Positions 50,517 through 62,946 of a DNA stretch of 64,000 nt are shown one piece after another (the stretch's first letter is position 1; every line of letters starts with the position of its first letter). The stretch comes from Plantago major. Taxonomy: Eukaryota > Streptophyta > Magnoliopsida > Lamiales > Plantaginaceae. Both the position numbers and the translations under genes were made by a program. The notes under the pieces were generated by a model, which was given only the letters and a program-made list of their open reading frames with translations, had not been told where the DNA came from and searched no databases. The stretch covers positions 80,326 to 144,325 of the forward strand of contig JAIFAC010000212.1 of NCBI GenBank assembly GCA_026545765.1. Direction: 5' to 3'.

Positions 50517-53500
50517 GTGTTGTTTAAATCTCAAATTGACTTCTTCGTTTGTAATTATCACTCTCCCATTATTGTTTTATTTAACTCCCGAGTAGAATTT
50601 TATACTTGTTGTTTATCCCAATCCATATGTGCGTTGATTAATTCTCAAGTAGTGTTCTTCGTTTGTGATACTCTTACTCCATCTCTGTATTGTTTAAATC
50701 TCGAATAGACTTCTTTGTTTGACATTATCCCACTCCTTCTTGGTATTGTTTAAATCTCAAATTGCCTTCTCCGTTTGTAATTATCCCACTCCTTTATTGT
50801 GTTGTTTAACTCTCGAGTAGAATTTTACATTGTTGTTTATCCCACTCCTTATGTGTGTTCTTCAACTCTTAAGTAGTGTTCTTCGTTTGTGATACTCTTA
50901 CTCCTTCTGTGTATTGTTTAAATCTCGAATAGACATCTTTGTTTGACATCATCCCACTCCTTTAGTGTGTTGTTGTGTATTGTTTAAATCTCGAATAGAC
51001 TTCTTTGTTTGACATTATCCCACTCCTTTAGTGTGTTGTTTATCTCTCGAGTAGAGTTATTCGTTTGTTGTTCATCCGTCTCCAAAGTTTGTTGTTTTTA
51101 TCTCTCAATTAGAGTTGTTCGTTTGTTTTTTATTCAACACCTTTTGTGTTTTGTTTAACTCTCAAGTAGAGTTCTTCGTTCGTTATTTTATTACTCCGCT
51201 TGTGTGTTGTTTAAATCTCAAATTGACTTCTTCGTTTGTAATTATCACTCTCCCATTATTGTTTTATTTAACTCCCGAGTAGAATTTTATACTTGTTGTT
51301 TATCCCAATCCATATGTGCGTTGATTAATTCTCAAGTAGTGTTCTTCGTTTGTGATACTCTTACTCCTTCTGTGTATTGTTTAAATCTCGAATAGACTTC
51401 TTTGTTTGACATTATCCCACTCCTCCTGTGTGTTGTTTAAATCTCAAATTGCCTTCTCCGTTTGTAACTATCCCACTCCTTTATTGTGTTGTTTAACTCT
51501 CGAGTAGAATTTTACATTGTTGTTTATCCCACTCCTTATGTGTGTTCTTCAACTCTTAAGTAGTGTTCTTCGTTTGTGATACTCTTACTCCTTCTGTGTA
51601 TTGTTTAAATCTCGAATAGACATCTTTGTTTGACATCATCCCACTCCTTTAGTGTGTTGTTGTGTATTGTTTAAATCTCGAATAGACTTCTTTGTTTGAC
51701 ATTATCCCACTCCTTTAGTGTGTTGTTTATCTCGAGTAGAGTTATTCGTTTGTTGTTCATCCGTCTCCAAAGTTTGTTGTTTTTATCTCTCAATTAGAGT
51801 TGTTCGTTTGTTTTTTATTCAACACCTTTTGTGTTTTGTTTAACTCTCAAGTAGAGTTCTTCGTTCGTTATTTTATTACTCTGCTTGTGTGTTGTTTAAA
51901 TCTCAAATTGACTTCTTCGTTTGTAATTATCACTCTCCCATTATTGTTTTATTTAACTCCCGAGTAGAATTTTATACTTGTTGTTTATCCCAATCCATAT
52001 GTGCGTTGATTAATTCTCAAGTAGTGTTCTTCGTTTGTGATACTCTTACTCCTTCTCTGTATTGTTTAAATCTCGAATAGACTTCTTTGTTTGACATTAT
52101 CCCACTCCTCCTGTGTGTTGTTTAAATCTCAAATTGCCTTCTCCGTTTGTAATTATCCCACTCCTTTATTGTGTTGTTTAACTCTCGAGTAGAATTTTAC
52201 ATTGTTGTTTATCCCACTCCTTATGTGTGTTCTTCAACTCTTAAGTAGTGTTCTTCGTTTGTGATACTTCTTACTCCTTCTGTGTATTGTTTAAATCTCG
52301 AATAGACTTCTTTGTTTGACATTATCCCACTCCTTTAGTGTGTTGTTGTGTATTGTTTAAATCTCGAATAGACTTCTTTGTTTGACATTATCCCACTCCT
52401 TTAGTGTGTTGTTTAACTCTCGAGTAGAGTTATTCGTTTGTTGTTCATCCGTCTCCAAAGTTTGTTTTTTTATCTCTCAATTAGATTTGTTCGTATGTTG
52501 TTTATTCAACACCTTTTGTGTTTTATTTAACTCTCAAGTAGAGTTCTTCGTTCGTTATTTTATTACTCCGGTTGTGTGTTGTTTAAATCTCAAATTGACT
52601 TCTTCGTTTGTAATTATCTCTCTCCACTTATTGTTTTATTTAACTCCCGAGTAGAATTTTATACTTGCTGTTTATCCCAATCCATATGTGCGTTGATTAA
52701 TTCTCAAGTAGTGTTCTTCGTTTGTGATACTCTTACTCCATCTCTGTATTGTTTAAATCTCGAATAGAATTCTTTGTTTGACATTATCCCACCCCTTCTG
52801 TGTATTGTTTAAATCTCAAATTGCCTTCTCTGTTTGTAATTATCCCACTCCTTTATTGTGTTGTTTAACTCTCGAGTAGAATTTTACATTGTTGTTTATC
52901 CCACTCCTTATGTGTGTTCTTCAACTCTTAAGTAGTGTTCTTCGTTTGTGATACTCTTACTCCTTCTGTGTATTGTTTAAATCTCGAATAGACATCTTTG
53001 TTTGACATTATCCCACTCCTTTAGTGTGTTGTTGTGTATTGTTTAAATCTCGAATAGACTTCTTTGTTTGACATTATCCCACTCCTTTAGTGTGTTGTTT
53101 ATCTCTCGAGTAGAGTTATTCGTTTGTTGTTCATCCGTCTCCAAAGTTTGTTGTTTTTATCTCTCAATTAGAGTTGTTCGTTTGTTTTTTATTCAACACC
53201 TTTTGTGTTTTGTTTAACTCTCAAGTAGAGTTCTTCGTTCGTTATTTTATTACTCCGCTTGTGTGTTGTTTAAATCTCAAATTGACTTCTTCGTTTGTAA
53301 TTATCACTCTCCCATTATTGTTTTATTTAACTCCGAGTAGAATTTTATACTTGTTGTTTATCCCAATCCATATGTGCGTTGATTAATTCTCAAGTAGTGT
53401 TCTTCGTTTGTGATACTCTTACTCCTTCTGTGTATTGTTTAAATCTCGAATAGACTTCATTGTTTGACATTATCCCACTCCACCTGTGTGTTGTTTAAAT

Positions 53501-53946
53501 CTCAAATTGCCTTCTCCATTTGTAATTATCCCACTCCTTTATTGTGTTATTTAACTCTCGAGTAGAATTTTACATTGTTGTTTATCCCACTCCTTATGTG
53601 TGTTCTTCAACTCTTAAGTAGTGTTCTTCGTTTGTGATACTCTTACTCCTTCTGTGTATTGGTTAAATCTCGAATAGACATCTTTGTTTGACATTATCCC
53701 ACTCCTTTAGTGTGTTGTTGTGTATTGTTTAAATCTCGAATAGACTTCTTTGTTTGACATTATCCCACTTCTTTAGTGTGTTGTTTATCTCTCGAGTAGA
53801 GTTATTCTTGTTGTTCATCCGTCTCCAAAGTTTGTTGTTTTTATCTCTCAATTAGAGTTGTTCGTTTGTCGTTTATTCAACACCTTTTGTGTTTTGTTTA
53901 ACACTCAAGTAGAGTTCTTCGTTCGTTATTTTATTACTCCGCTTGT
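50517..53946 (+). repeat. Five regular monomers
   Basis: The phase marks are 50517, 51204, 51889, 52576 and 53263, with spacings of 684-687. The copies at 51204 and 48422 share CACTCCTCCTGTGTG and GTAACTATCCC in subunits 4-5, a subfamily marker also found at 30682, 32731, 36123, 54342, 59790 and 61152. Confidence 0.92.
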
Positions 53947-54341
53947 GTGTTGTTTAAATCTCAAATTGACTTCTTCGTTTGTAATTATCTCTCTCCCATT
54001 ATTGTTTTATTTGATTTCCCAGTAGAATTTTATACTTATTGTTTATCCCAATCCATATGTGCTGATTAATTCTCAAGTAGTGTTCTTCGTTTGTGATACT
54101 CTTACTCCATCTCTGTATTGTTTAAATCTCGAATAGACTTCTTTGTTTGACATTATCCCACTCCTTTAGTCTGTTGTTTATCCCTCGAGTAGAGTTATTC
54201 GTTTGTTGTTCATCCGTCTCCAAAGTTTGTTGTTTTTATTTCTCAATTAGAGTTGTTCGTTTGTTTTTTATTCAACACCTTTTGTGTTTTGTTTAACTCT
54301 CAAGTAGAGTTCTTCGTTCGTTATTTTATTACTCTGCTTGT
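53947..54341 (+). repeat. Short 395-bp monomer lacking subunits 5-9
   Basis: Subunit 4 runs into subunit 10 at about 54165 (CTCCTTTAGTCTGTTGTTTA). It is the same five-subunit loss as at 23046-23442, with two further small deletions in subunits 2-3. Confidence 0.9.
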
Positions 54342-57300
54342 GTGTTGTTTAAATCTCAAATTGACTTCTTCGTTTGTAATTATGACTCTCCCATTATTGT
54401 TTTATTTAACTCCCGAGTAGAATTTTATACTTGTTGTTTATCCCAATCCATATGTGCGTTGATTAATTCTCAAGTAGTGTTCTTCGTTTGTGATACTCTT
54501 ACTCCTTCTGTGTATTGTTTAAATCTCGAATAGACTTCTTTGTTTGACATTACCCCACTCCTCCTGTGTGTTGTTTAAATCTCAAATTGCCTTCTCCGTT
54601 TGTAACTATCCCACTCCTTTATTGTGTTGTTTAACTCTCGAGTAGAATTTTACATTGTTGTTTATCCCACTCCTTATGTGTGTTCTTCAACTCTTAAGTA
54701 GTGTTCTTCGTTTGTGATACTCTTACTCCTTCTGTGTATTGTTTAAATCTCGAATAGACATCTTTGTTTGACATCATCCCACTCCTTTAGTGTGTTGTTG
54801 TGTATTGTTTAAATCTCGAATAGACTTCTTTGTTTGACATTATCCCACTCCTTTAGTGTGTTGTTTATCTCTCGAGTAGAGTTATTCGTTTGTTGTTCAT
54901 CCGTCTCCAAAGTTTGTTGTTTTTATCTCTCAATTAGAGTTGTTCGTTTGTTTTTATTCAACACCTTTTGTGTTTTGTTTAACTCTCAAGTAGAGTTCTT
55001 CGCTCGTTATTTTATTACTCGCTTGTGTGTTGTTTAAATCTCAAATTGACTTCTTCGCTTGTAATTATCACTCTCCCATTATTGTTTTATTTAACTTCCG
55101 AGTAGAATTTTATACTTGTTGTTTATCCCAATCCATATGTGTTGATTAATTCTGAAGTAGTGTTCTTCGTTTGTGATACTCTTACTCCTTCTCTGTATTG
55201 TTTAAATCTCGAATAGACTTCTTTGTTTGACATTATCCCACTCCTCATTTGTATTGTTTAAATCTCAAATTGCCTTCTCCGTTTGTAACTATCCCACTCC
55301 TTTATTGTGTTGTTTAACTCTCGGTAGAATTTTACATTGTTGTTTATCCCACTCCTTATGTGTGTTCTTCAACTCTTAAGTAGTGTTCTTCGCTTGTGAT
55401 ACTCTTACTCCTTCCTGTATTGTTTAAATCTCTAATGGACATTTTTGTTTGACATCATCACACTCATTTTGTGTGTTGTTGTGTATTGTTTAAATCTCGA
55501 ATAGACTTCTTTGTTTGACATTATCCCACTCCTTTAGTGTGTTGTTTATCTCGAGTAGAGTTATTCGCTTGTTGTTCATCCGTCTCCAAAGTTTGTTGTT
55601 TTTATCTCTCAATTAGAGTTGTTCGTTTGTTTTTATTCAACACCTTTTGTGTTTTGTTTAACTCTCAAGTAGAGTTCTTCGCTCGTTATTTTATTACTCC
55701 GCTTGTGTGTTGTTTAAATCTCAAATTGACTTCTTCGCTTGTAATTATCACTCTCCCATTATTGTTTTATTTAACTCCTAGTAGAATTTTATACTTGTTG
55801 TTTATCCCAATCCATATGTGCGTTGATTAATTCTCAAGTAGTGTTCTTCGCTTGTGATACTCTTACTCCTTCTCGTATTGTTTAAATCTCGAATAGACTT
55901 CTTTGTTTGACATTATCCCACTCCTCCCGTATTGTTTAAATCTCAAATTGCCTTCTCCGCTTGTAATTATCCCACTCCTTTATTGTGTTGTTTAACTCTC
56001 GAGTAGAATTTTACATTGTTGTTTATCCCACTCCTTATGTGTGTTCTTCAACTCTTAAGTAGTGTTCTTCGTTTGTGATACTCTTACTCCTTCTCGTATT
56101 GTTTAAATCTCGAATAGACATCTTTGTTTGACATTATCCCACACCTTTAGTGTGTTGTTGTGTATTGTTTAAATCTCGAATAGACTTCTTTGTTTGACAT
56201 TATCCCACTCCTTTAGTGTGTTGTTTAACTATCGAGTAAAGTTATTCGTTTGTTGTTCATCCGTCTCCAAAGTGTGTTGTTTTTATCTCTCAATTAGAGT
56301 TGTTCGTTTGTTGTTTATTCAACACCTTTTGTGTTTTGTTTAACTCTCAAGCAGAGTTCTTCGTTCGTTATTTTATTACTCCGCTTGTGTGTTGTTTAAA
56401 TCTCAAATTGACTTCTTCGTTTGTAATTATCACTCTCCCATTATTGTTTTATTTAACTCCCGAGTAGAATTTTATACTTGTTGTTTATCCCAATCCATAT
56501 GTGCGTTCATTAATTCTCAAGTAGTGTTCTTCGTTTGTGATACTCTTACTCCATCTCTGTATTGTTTAAATCTCGAATAGACTTCTTTGTTTGACATTAT
56601 CCCACTCCTTCTTGGTATTGTTTAAATCTCAATTTGCTTTCTCCGTTTGTAATTATCCCACTCCTTTATTGTGTTGTTTAACTCTCGAGTAGAACTTTAC
56701 ATTGTTGTTTATCCCACTCCTTTTGTGTGTTCTTCAACTCTTAAGTAGTGTTCTTCGTTTGTGATACTCTTACTCCTTCTGTGTATTGTTTAAATCTCGA
56801 ATAGACATCTTTGTTTGACATCATCCCACTCCTTTAGTGTGTTGTTGTGTATTGTTTAAATCTCGAATAGACTTCTTTGTTTGACATTATCCCACTCCTT
56901 TAGTGTGTTGTTTATCTCTCGAGTAGAGTTATTCGTTTGTTGTTCATCCGCTCCAAAGTTTGTTGTTTTTATCTCTCAATTAGAGTTGTTCGCTTGTTTT
57001 TATTCAACACCTTTTGTGTTTTGTTTAACTCTCAAGTAGAGTTCTTCGTTCGTTATTTTATTACTCTGCTTGTGTGTTGTTTAAATCTCAAATTGACTTC
57101 TTCGTTTGTAATTATGACTCTCCCATTATTGTTTTATTTAACTCCCGAGTAGAATTTTATACTTGTTGTTTATCCCAATCCATATGTGCGTTGATTAATT
57201 CTCAAGTAGTGTTCTTCGTTTGTGATACTCTTACTCCTTCTGTGTATTGTTTAAATCTCGAATAGACTTCTTTGTTTGACATTATCCCACTCCTCCTGTG

Positions 57301-60300
57301 TGTTGTTTAAATCTCAAATTGCCTTCTCCGTTTGTAATTATCCCACTCCTTTATTGTGTTGTTTAACTCTCGAGTAGAATTTTACATTGTTGTTTATCCC
57401 ACTCCTTATGTGTGTTCTTCAACTCTTAAGTAGTGTTCTTCGTTTGTGATACTCTTACTCCTTCTGTGTATTGTTTAAATCTCGAATGGACATTTTTGTT
57501 TGACATCATCCCACTCCTTTAGTGTGTTGTTGTGTATTGTTTAAATATCGAATAGACTTCTTTGTTTGACATTATCCCACTCCTTTAGTGTGTTGTTTAT
57601 CTCTCGAGTAGAGTTATTCGTTTGTTGTTCATCCGTCTCCAAAGTTTGTTGTTTTTATCTCTCAATTAGAGTTGTTCGTTTGTTTTTTATTCAACACCTT
57701 TTGTGTTTTGTTTAACTCTCAAGTAGAGTTCTTCGTTCGTTATTTTATTACTCCAGTGTGTTGTTTAAATCTCAAATTGACTTCTTCGCTTGTAATTATC
57801 TCTCCCATTATTGTTTTATTTAACTCCCGAGTAGAATTTTATACTTGTTGTTTATCCCAATCCATATGTGCTGATTAATTCTCAAGTAGTGTTCTTCGCT
57901 TGTGATACTCTTACTCATCTCCTGTATTGTTTAAATCTCGAATAGACTTCTTTGTTTGACATTATCCCACTCTCCGTGTATTGTTTAAATCTCAAATTGC
58001 CTTCTCCGCTTGTAATTATCCCACTCCTTTATTGTGTTGTTTAACTCTCGAGTAGAACTTTACATTGTTGTTTATCCCACTCCTTATGTGTGTTCTTCAA
58101 TTCTTAAGTAGTGTTCTTCGCTTGTGATACTCTTACTCCTTCTCGTATTGTTTAAATCTCAATAGACATCTTTGTTCGACATTATCCCACCTTTAGTGTG
58201 TTGTTGTGTATTGTTTAAATCTCGAATAGACTTCTTTGTTTGACATTATCCCACTCCTTTAGTGTGTTGTTTATCTCGAGTAGAGTTATTCGCTTGTTGT
58301 TCATCCGCTCCAAAGTTTGTTGTTTTTATCTCTCAATTAGAGTTGTTCGCTTGTTTTTTATTCAACACCTTTTGTGTTTTGTTTAACTCTCAAGTAGAGT
58401 TCTTCGCTCGTTATTTTATTACTCCAGTGTGTTGTTTAAATCTCAAATTGACTTCTTCGCTTGTAATTATCACTCTCCCATTATTGTTTTATTTAACTCC
58501 GAGTAGAATTTTATACTTGTTGTTTATCCCAATCCATATGTGCTGATTAATTCTCAAGTAGTGTTCTTCGCTTGTGATACTCTTACTCCTTCTCTGTATT
58601 GTTTAAATCTCGAATAGACTTCTTTGTTTGACATTATCCCACCTCTCCGTGTATTGTTTAAATCTCAAATTGCCTTCTCCGCTTGTAATTATCCCACCTT
58701 TATTGTGTTGTTTAACTCTCGAGTAGAATTTTACATTGTTGTTTATCCCACTCCTTATGTGTGTTCTTCAACTCTTAAGTAGTGTTCTTCGCTTGTGATA
58801 CTCTTACTCCTTCCGTATTGTTTAAATCTCGAATAGACATCTTTGTTTGACATTATCCCACCTTTAGTGTGTTGTTGTGTATTGTTTAAATCTCGAATAG
58901 ACTTCTTTGTTTGACATTATCCCACCTCTTTAGTGTGTTGTTTATCTCTCGAGTAGAGTTATTCGCTTGTTGTTCATCCGCCTCCAAAGTTTGTTGTTTT
59001 TATCTCTCAATTAGAGTTGTTCGTTTGTTTTTTATTCAACACCTTTTGTGTTTTGTTTAACTCTCAAGTAGAGTTCTTCGTTCGTTATTTTATTACTCCG
59101 CTTGTGTGTTGTTTAAATCTCAAATTGACTTCTTCGCTTGTAATTATCACTCTCCCATTATTGTTTTATTTAACTCCGAGTAGAATTTTATACTTGTTGT
59201 TTATCCCAATCCATATGTGCTGATTAATTCTCAAGTAGTGTTCTTCGCTTGTGATACTCTTACCCTTCCTTCGTATTGTTTAAATCTCGAATAGACTTCT
59301 TTGTTTGACATTATCCCACTCCTTCTGTGTATTGTTTAAATCTCAAATTGCCTTCTCCGTTTGTAATTATCCCACTCCTTTATTGTGTTGTTTAACTCTC
59401 GAGTAGAATTTTACATTGTTGTTTATCCCACTCCTTATGTGTGTTCTTCAACTCTTAAGTAGTGTTCTTCGTTTGTGATACTCTTACTCCTTCTGTGTAT
59501 TGTTTAAATCTCGAATAGACATCTTTGTTTGACATTATCCCACTCCTTTAGTGTGTTGTTGTGTATTGTTTAAATCTCGAATAGACTTCTTTGTTTGACA
59601 TTATCCCACTCCTTTAGTGTGTTGTTATTATCTCGAGTAGAGTTATTCGCTTGTTGTTCATCCGTCTCCAAAGTTTGTTGTTTTTATCTCTCAATTAGAG
59701 GTGTTCGTTTGTTTTTTATTCAACAACTTTTTTGTTTTGTTTAACTCTCAAGTAGAGTTCTTCGTTCGTTATTTTATTACTCCGCTTGTGTGTTGTTTAA
59801 ATCTCAAATTGACTTCTTCGTTTGTAATTATCACTCTCCCATTATTGTTTTATTTAACTCCCGAGTAGAATTTTATACTTGTTGTTTATCCCAATCCATA
59901 TGTGCGTTGATTAATTCTCAAGTAGTGTTCTTCGTTTGTGATACTCTTACTCCTTCTGTGTATTGTTTAAATCTCGAATAGACTTCTTTGTTTGACATTA
60001 TCCCACTCCTCCTGTGTGTTGTTTAAATCTCAAATTGCCTTCTCCGTTTGTAACTATCCCACTCCTTTATTGTGTTGTTTAACTCTCGAGTAGAATTTTA
60101 CATTTGTTGTTTATCCCACTCCTTATGTGTGTTCTTCAACTCTTAAGTAGTGTTCTGTGATACTTCTTACTCCTTCTGTGTATTGTTTAAATCTCGAATA
60201 GACTTCTTTGTTTGACATTATCCCACTCCTTTAGTGTGTTGTTGTGTATTGTTTAAATCTCGAATGGACTTCTTTGTTTGACATTATCCCACTCCTTTAG

Positions 60301-62502
60301 TGTGTAGTTTAACTCTCGAGTAGAGTTATTCGTTTGTTGTTCATCCGTCTCCAAAGTGTGTTGTTTTTATCTCTCAATTAGAGTTGTTCGTTTGTTTTTT
60401 ATTCAATACCTTTTGTGTTTTGTTTAACTCTCAAGTAGAGTTCTTCGTTCGTTATTTTATTACTCCGCTTGTGTGTTGTTTAAATCTCAAATTGACTTCT
60501 TCGTTTGTAATTATCTCTCTCCCATTATTGTTTTATTTAACTCCCGAGTAGAATTTTATACTTGTTGTTTATCCCAATCCATATGTGTGTTGATTAATTC
60601 TCAAGTAGTGTTCTTCGTTTGTGATACTCTTACTCCTTCTGTGTATTGTTTAAATCTCAATAGACTTCTTTGTTTGACATTATCCCACTCTCCGTGTATT
60701 GTTTAAATCTCAAATTGCCTTCTCCGCTTGTAATTATCCCACCTTTAGTGTGTTGTTTAACTCTCGAGTAGAATTTTACATTGTTGTTTATCCCACTCCT
60801 TATGTGTGTTCTTCAACTCTTAAGTAGTTTTCTTCGCTTGTGATACTCTTACCCTTCCGTATTGTTTAAATCTCGAATAGACATCTTTGTTTGACATCAT
60901 CCCACTCCTTTAGTGTGTTGTTGTGTATTGTTTAAATGTCGAATAGACTTCTTTGTTTGACATTATCCCACTCCTTTAGTGTGTTGTTTATCTCTCGAGT
61001 AGAGTTATTCGTTTGTTGTTCATCCGTCACCAAAGTTTGTTGTTTTTATCTCTCAATTAGAGTTGTTCGTTTGTTTTTTATTCAACACCTTTTGTGTTTC
61101 GTTTAACTCTCAAGTAGAGTTCTTCGTTCGTTATTTTATTACTCCGCTTGTGTGTTGTTTAAATCTCAAATTGACTTCTTCGTTTGTAATTATCACTCTC
61201 CCATTATTGTTTTATTTAACTCCCGAGTAGAATTTTATACTTGTTGTTTATCCCAATCCATATGTGCGTTGATTAATTCTCAAGTAGTGTTCTTCGTTTG
61301 TGATACTCTTACTCCTCTCGTATTGTTTAAATCTCGAATAGACTTCTTTGTTTGACATTATCCCACTCCTCCTGTGTGTTGTTTAAATCTCAAATTGCCT
61401 TCTCCGTTTGTAACTATCCCACTCCTTTATTGTGTTGTTTAACTCTCGAATAGAATTTTACATTGTTGTTTATCCCACTCCTTATGTGTGTTCTTCAACT
61501 CTTAAGTAGTGTTCTTCGTTTGTGATACTCTTACTCCTTCCGTATTGTTTAAATCTCGAATAGACATCTTTGTTTGACATTATCCCACTCCTTTAGTGTG
61601 GTGTTGTGTATTGTTTAAATCTCGAATAGACTTCTTTGTTTGACATTATCACACTCCTTTAGTGTGTTGTTTATCTCGAGTAGAGTTATTCGCTTGTTGT
61701 TCATCCGCTCCAAAGTTTGTTGTTTTTATCTCTCAATTAGAGTTGTTCGCTTGTTTTTATTCAACACCTTTTGTGTTTTGTTTAACTCTCAAGTAGAGTT
61801 CTTCGTTATTTTATTACTCCGCTTGTGTTGTTTAAATCTCAAATTGACTTCTTCGCTTGTAATTATCACTCTCCCATTATTGTTTTATTTAACTCCCGAG
61901 TAGAATTTTATACTTGTTGTTTATCCCAATCCATATGTGCTGATTAATTCTCAAGTAGTGTTCTTCGCTTGTGATACTCTTACTCCTTCTCGTATTGTTT
62001 AAATCTCAATAGACTTCTTTGTTTGACATTATCCCACTCTCCTGTATTGTTTAAATCTAAAATTGCCTTCTCCGTTTGTAACTATCCCACTCCTTTATTG
62101 TGTTGTTTAACTCTCAAGTAGAATTTTACATTGTTGTTTATCCCACTCCTTATGTGTGTTCTTCAACTCTTAAGTGGTGTTCTTCGCTTGTGATACTCTT
62201 ACTCCTTCCGTATTGTTTAAATCTCGAATAGACATCTTTGTTTGACATCATCCCACTCCTTTAGTGTGTTGTTGTGTATTGATTAAATCTCGAATAGACT
62301 TCTTTGTTTGACATTATCCCACTCCTTTAGTGTGTTGTTTATCTCTCGAGTAGAGTTATTCGTTTGTTGTTCATCCGTCTCCAAAGTTTGTTGTTTTTAT
62401 CTCTCAATTAGAGTTGTTCGTTTGTTGTTTATTCAACACCTTTTGTGTTTTGTTTAACTCTCAAGTAGAGTTCTTCGTTCGTTATTTTATTACTCCGCTT
62501 GT
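54342..62502 (+). repeat. Monomers of the right part, length-reduced and CGC-rich
   Basis: The phase marks are 54342, 55027, 55707, 56389, 57074, 57758, 58429, 59106, 59790, 60473, 61152 and 61825. Spacings fall to 671-685 because of recurrent small deletions (TCTCGTATTG or TTCCGTATTG for TTCTGTGTATTG; CCCACCTTT for CCCACTCCTTT). CTTCGCTTG and TTCGCTCG replace CTTCGTTTG and TTCGTTCG in several different subunits of the same monomers. Confidence 0.9.
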
Positions 62503-62887
62503 GTGTTGTTTAAATCTCAAATTGACTTCTTCGTTTGTAATTATCACTCTCCCATTATTGTTTTATTTAACTCTCGAGTAGAATTTTATACTTGTTGTTT
62601 ATCGCAATCCATATGTGCGTTGATTAAATCTCAAGTAGTGTTCTTCGCTTGTGATACTCTTACCTTCCTCGTATTGTTTAAATCTCGAATAGACTTCTTT
62701 GTTTGACATTATCCCACTCCTTTAGTGTGTAGCTTAACTCTCGAGTAGAGTTATTCGTTTGTTGTTCATCCGTCTCCAAAGTGTATTGTTTTTATCTCTA
62801 AATTAGAGTTGTTCGTTTGTTGTTTATTCAACACCTTTTGTGTTTTGTTTAACTCTCAAGTAGAGTTCTTCGTTCGTTATTTTATTA
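62503..62887 (+). repeat. Last direct monomer: lacks subunits 5-9 and stops inside subunit 12
   Basis: Subunit 4 joins subunit 10 at about 62722 (TTTAGTGTGTAGCTTAACTC), the same register as at 23046 and 53947. Subunits 10 and 11 follow, then subunit 12 ends at TTATTTTATTA, short of its usual CTCCGCTTG. The orientation switch begins there. Confidence 0.9.
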
Positions 62888-62946
62888 TGGATTGGATTGG
62901 GATAAACAACAAACGAAGAAGTCAATTTGAGATTGGGATAAACAAC
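62888..62946. other. Inversion junction of the satellite array
   Basis: After TTATTTTATTA the sequence turns into reverse-complement satellite. The first about 58 bases are scrambled: GGATTGGGATAAACAAC (62894-62910, reverse subunit 2), then AACGAAGAAGTCAATTTGAG (62912-62931, reverse subunit 1), then GATTGGGATAAACAAC again (62931-62946), a 36-base offset duplication. ATTGG is itself doubled at 62891-62900. Short duplicated pieces like these are typical of template switching or end-joining repair. Confidence 0.9.

Larger units (their letters stand above)
1301..62887 (+). repeat. Satellite array, 687-bp monomer in direct tandem, about 92 copies
   Basis: The whole stretch is one tandem repeat. 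I used GTGTTG at the start of subunit 1 as a phase mark, and it recurs at 1632, 2319, 3006, 3469, 4156, 4619, 5306, 5977, 6643, 7330, 7951 and so on to 61825 and 62503, 92 times in all. The commonest spacing is exactly 687, with 683-688 frequent. The plus strand is T-rich: one 56-base unit counts about 45% T, 21% A and 34% G+C. Conserved words are TTTAAATCTC, CTCGAGTAG, TATCCCACTCC and CTTCGTTTG. No gene, LTR, transposase or RNA gene interrupts the array. Open frames of 61-105 residues recur at the repeat period, begin at GTG/TTG and end at the recurring CGAATAG or GAGTAG words; they are structural by-products. I do not recognise the satellite family. A centromeric, pericentromeric or subtelomeric location is possible, but the sequence does not show which. 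Confidence 0.98.

Noticed and set aside
1632..62706. About 90 open frames of 61-105 residues repeated along the plus strand (Cys- and Phe-rich)
   Set aside because: They recur with the satellite period, start at GTG or TTG instead of ATG, end at the conserved TAG of the CGAATAG and GAGTAG words, and vary only as the repeat does. The apparent Cys pattern comes from the 56-bp subunit periodicity. I see no sign of selection for protein.
1301..62887. CRISPR-like array
   Set aside because: The repeats are contiguous 56-58 bp subunits with no unique spacers, there are no cas genes, and the context is a plant retrotransposon.
1301..62887. Ribosomal intergenic spacer subrepeats
   Set aside because: No rRNA coding sequence or rRNA promoter was seen in 64 kb, and the array is far longer than a usual spacer.
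1301..62887. Centromere identity
   Set aside because: Long homogeneous satellite is compatible with a centromere, but nothing in the sequence distinguishes that from pericentromeric or subtelomeric satellite. It needs CENH3 ChIP or cytology.
1301..62887. LTR retrotransposon or Helitron origin of the repeat
   Set aside because: I found no primer-binding site, polypurine tract, gag-pol frame, Rep/helicase frame or Helitron end in the monomer.
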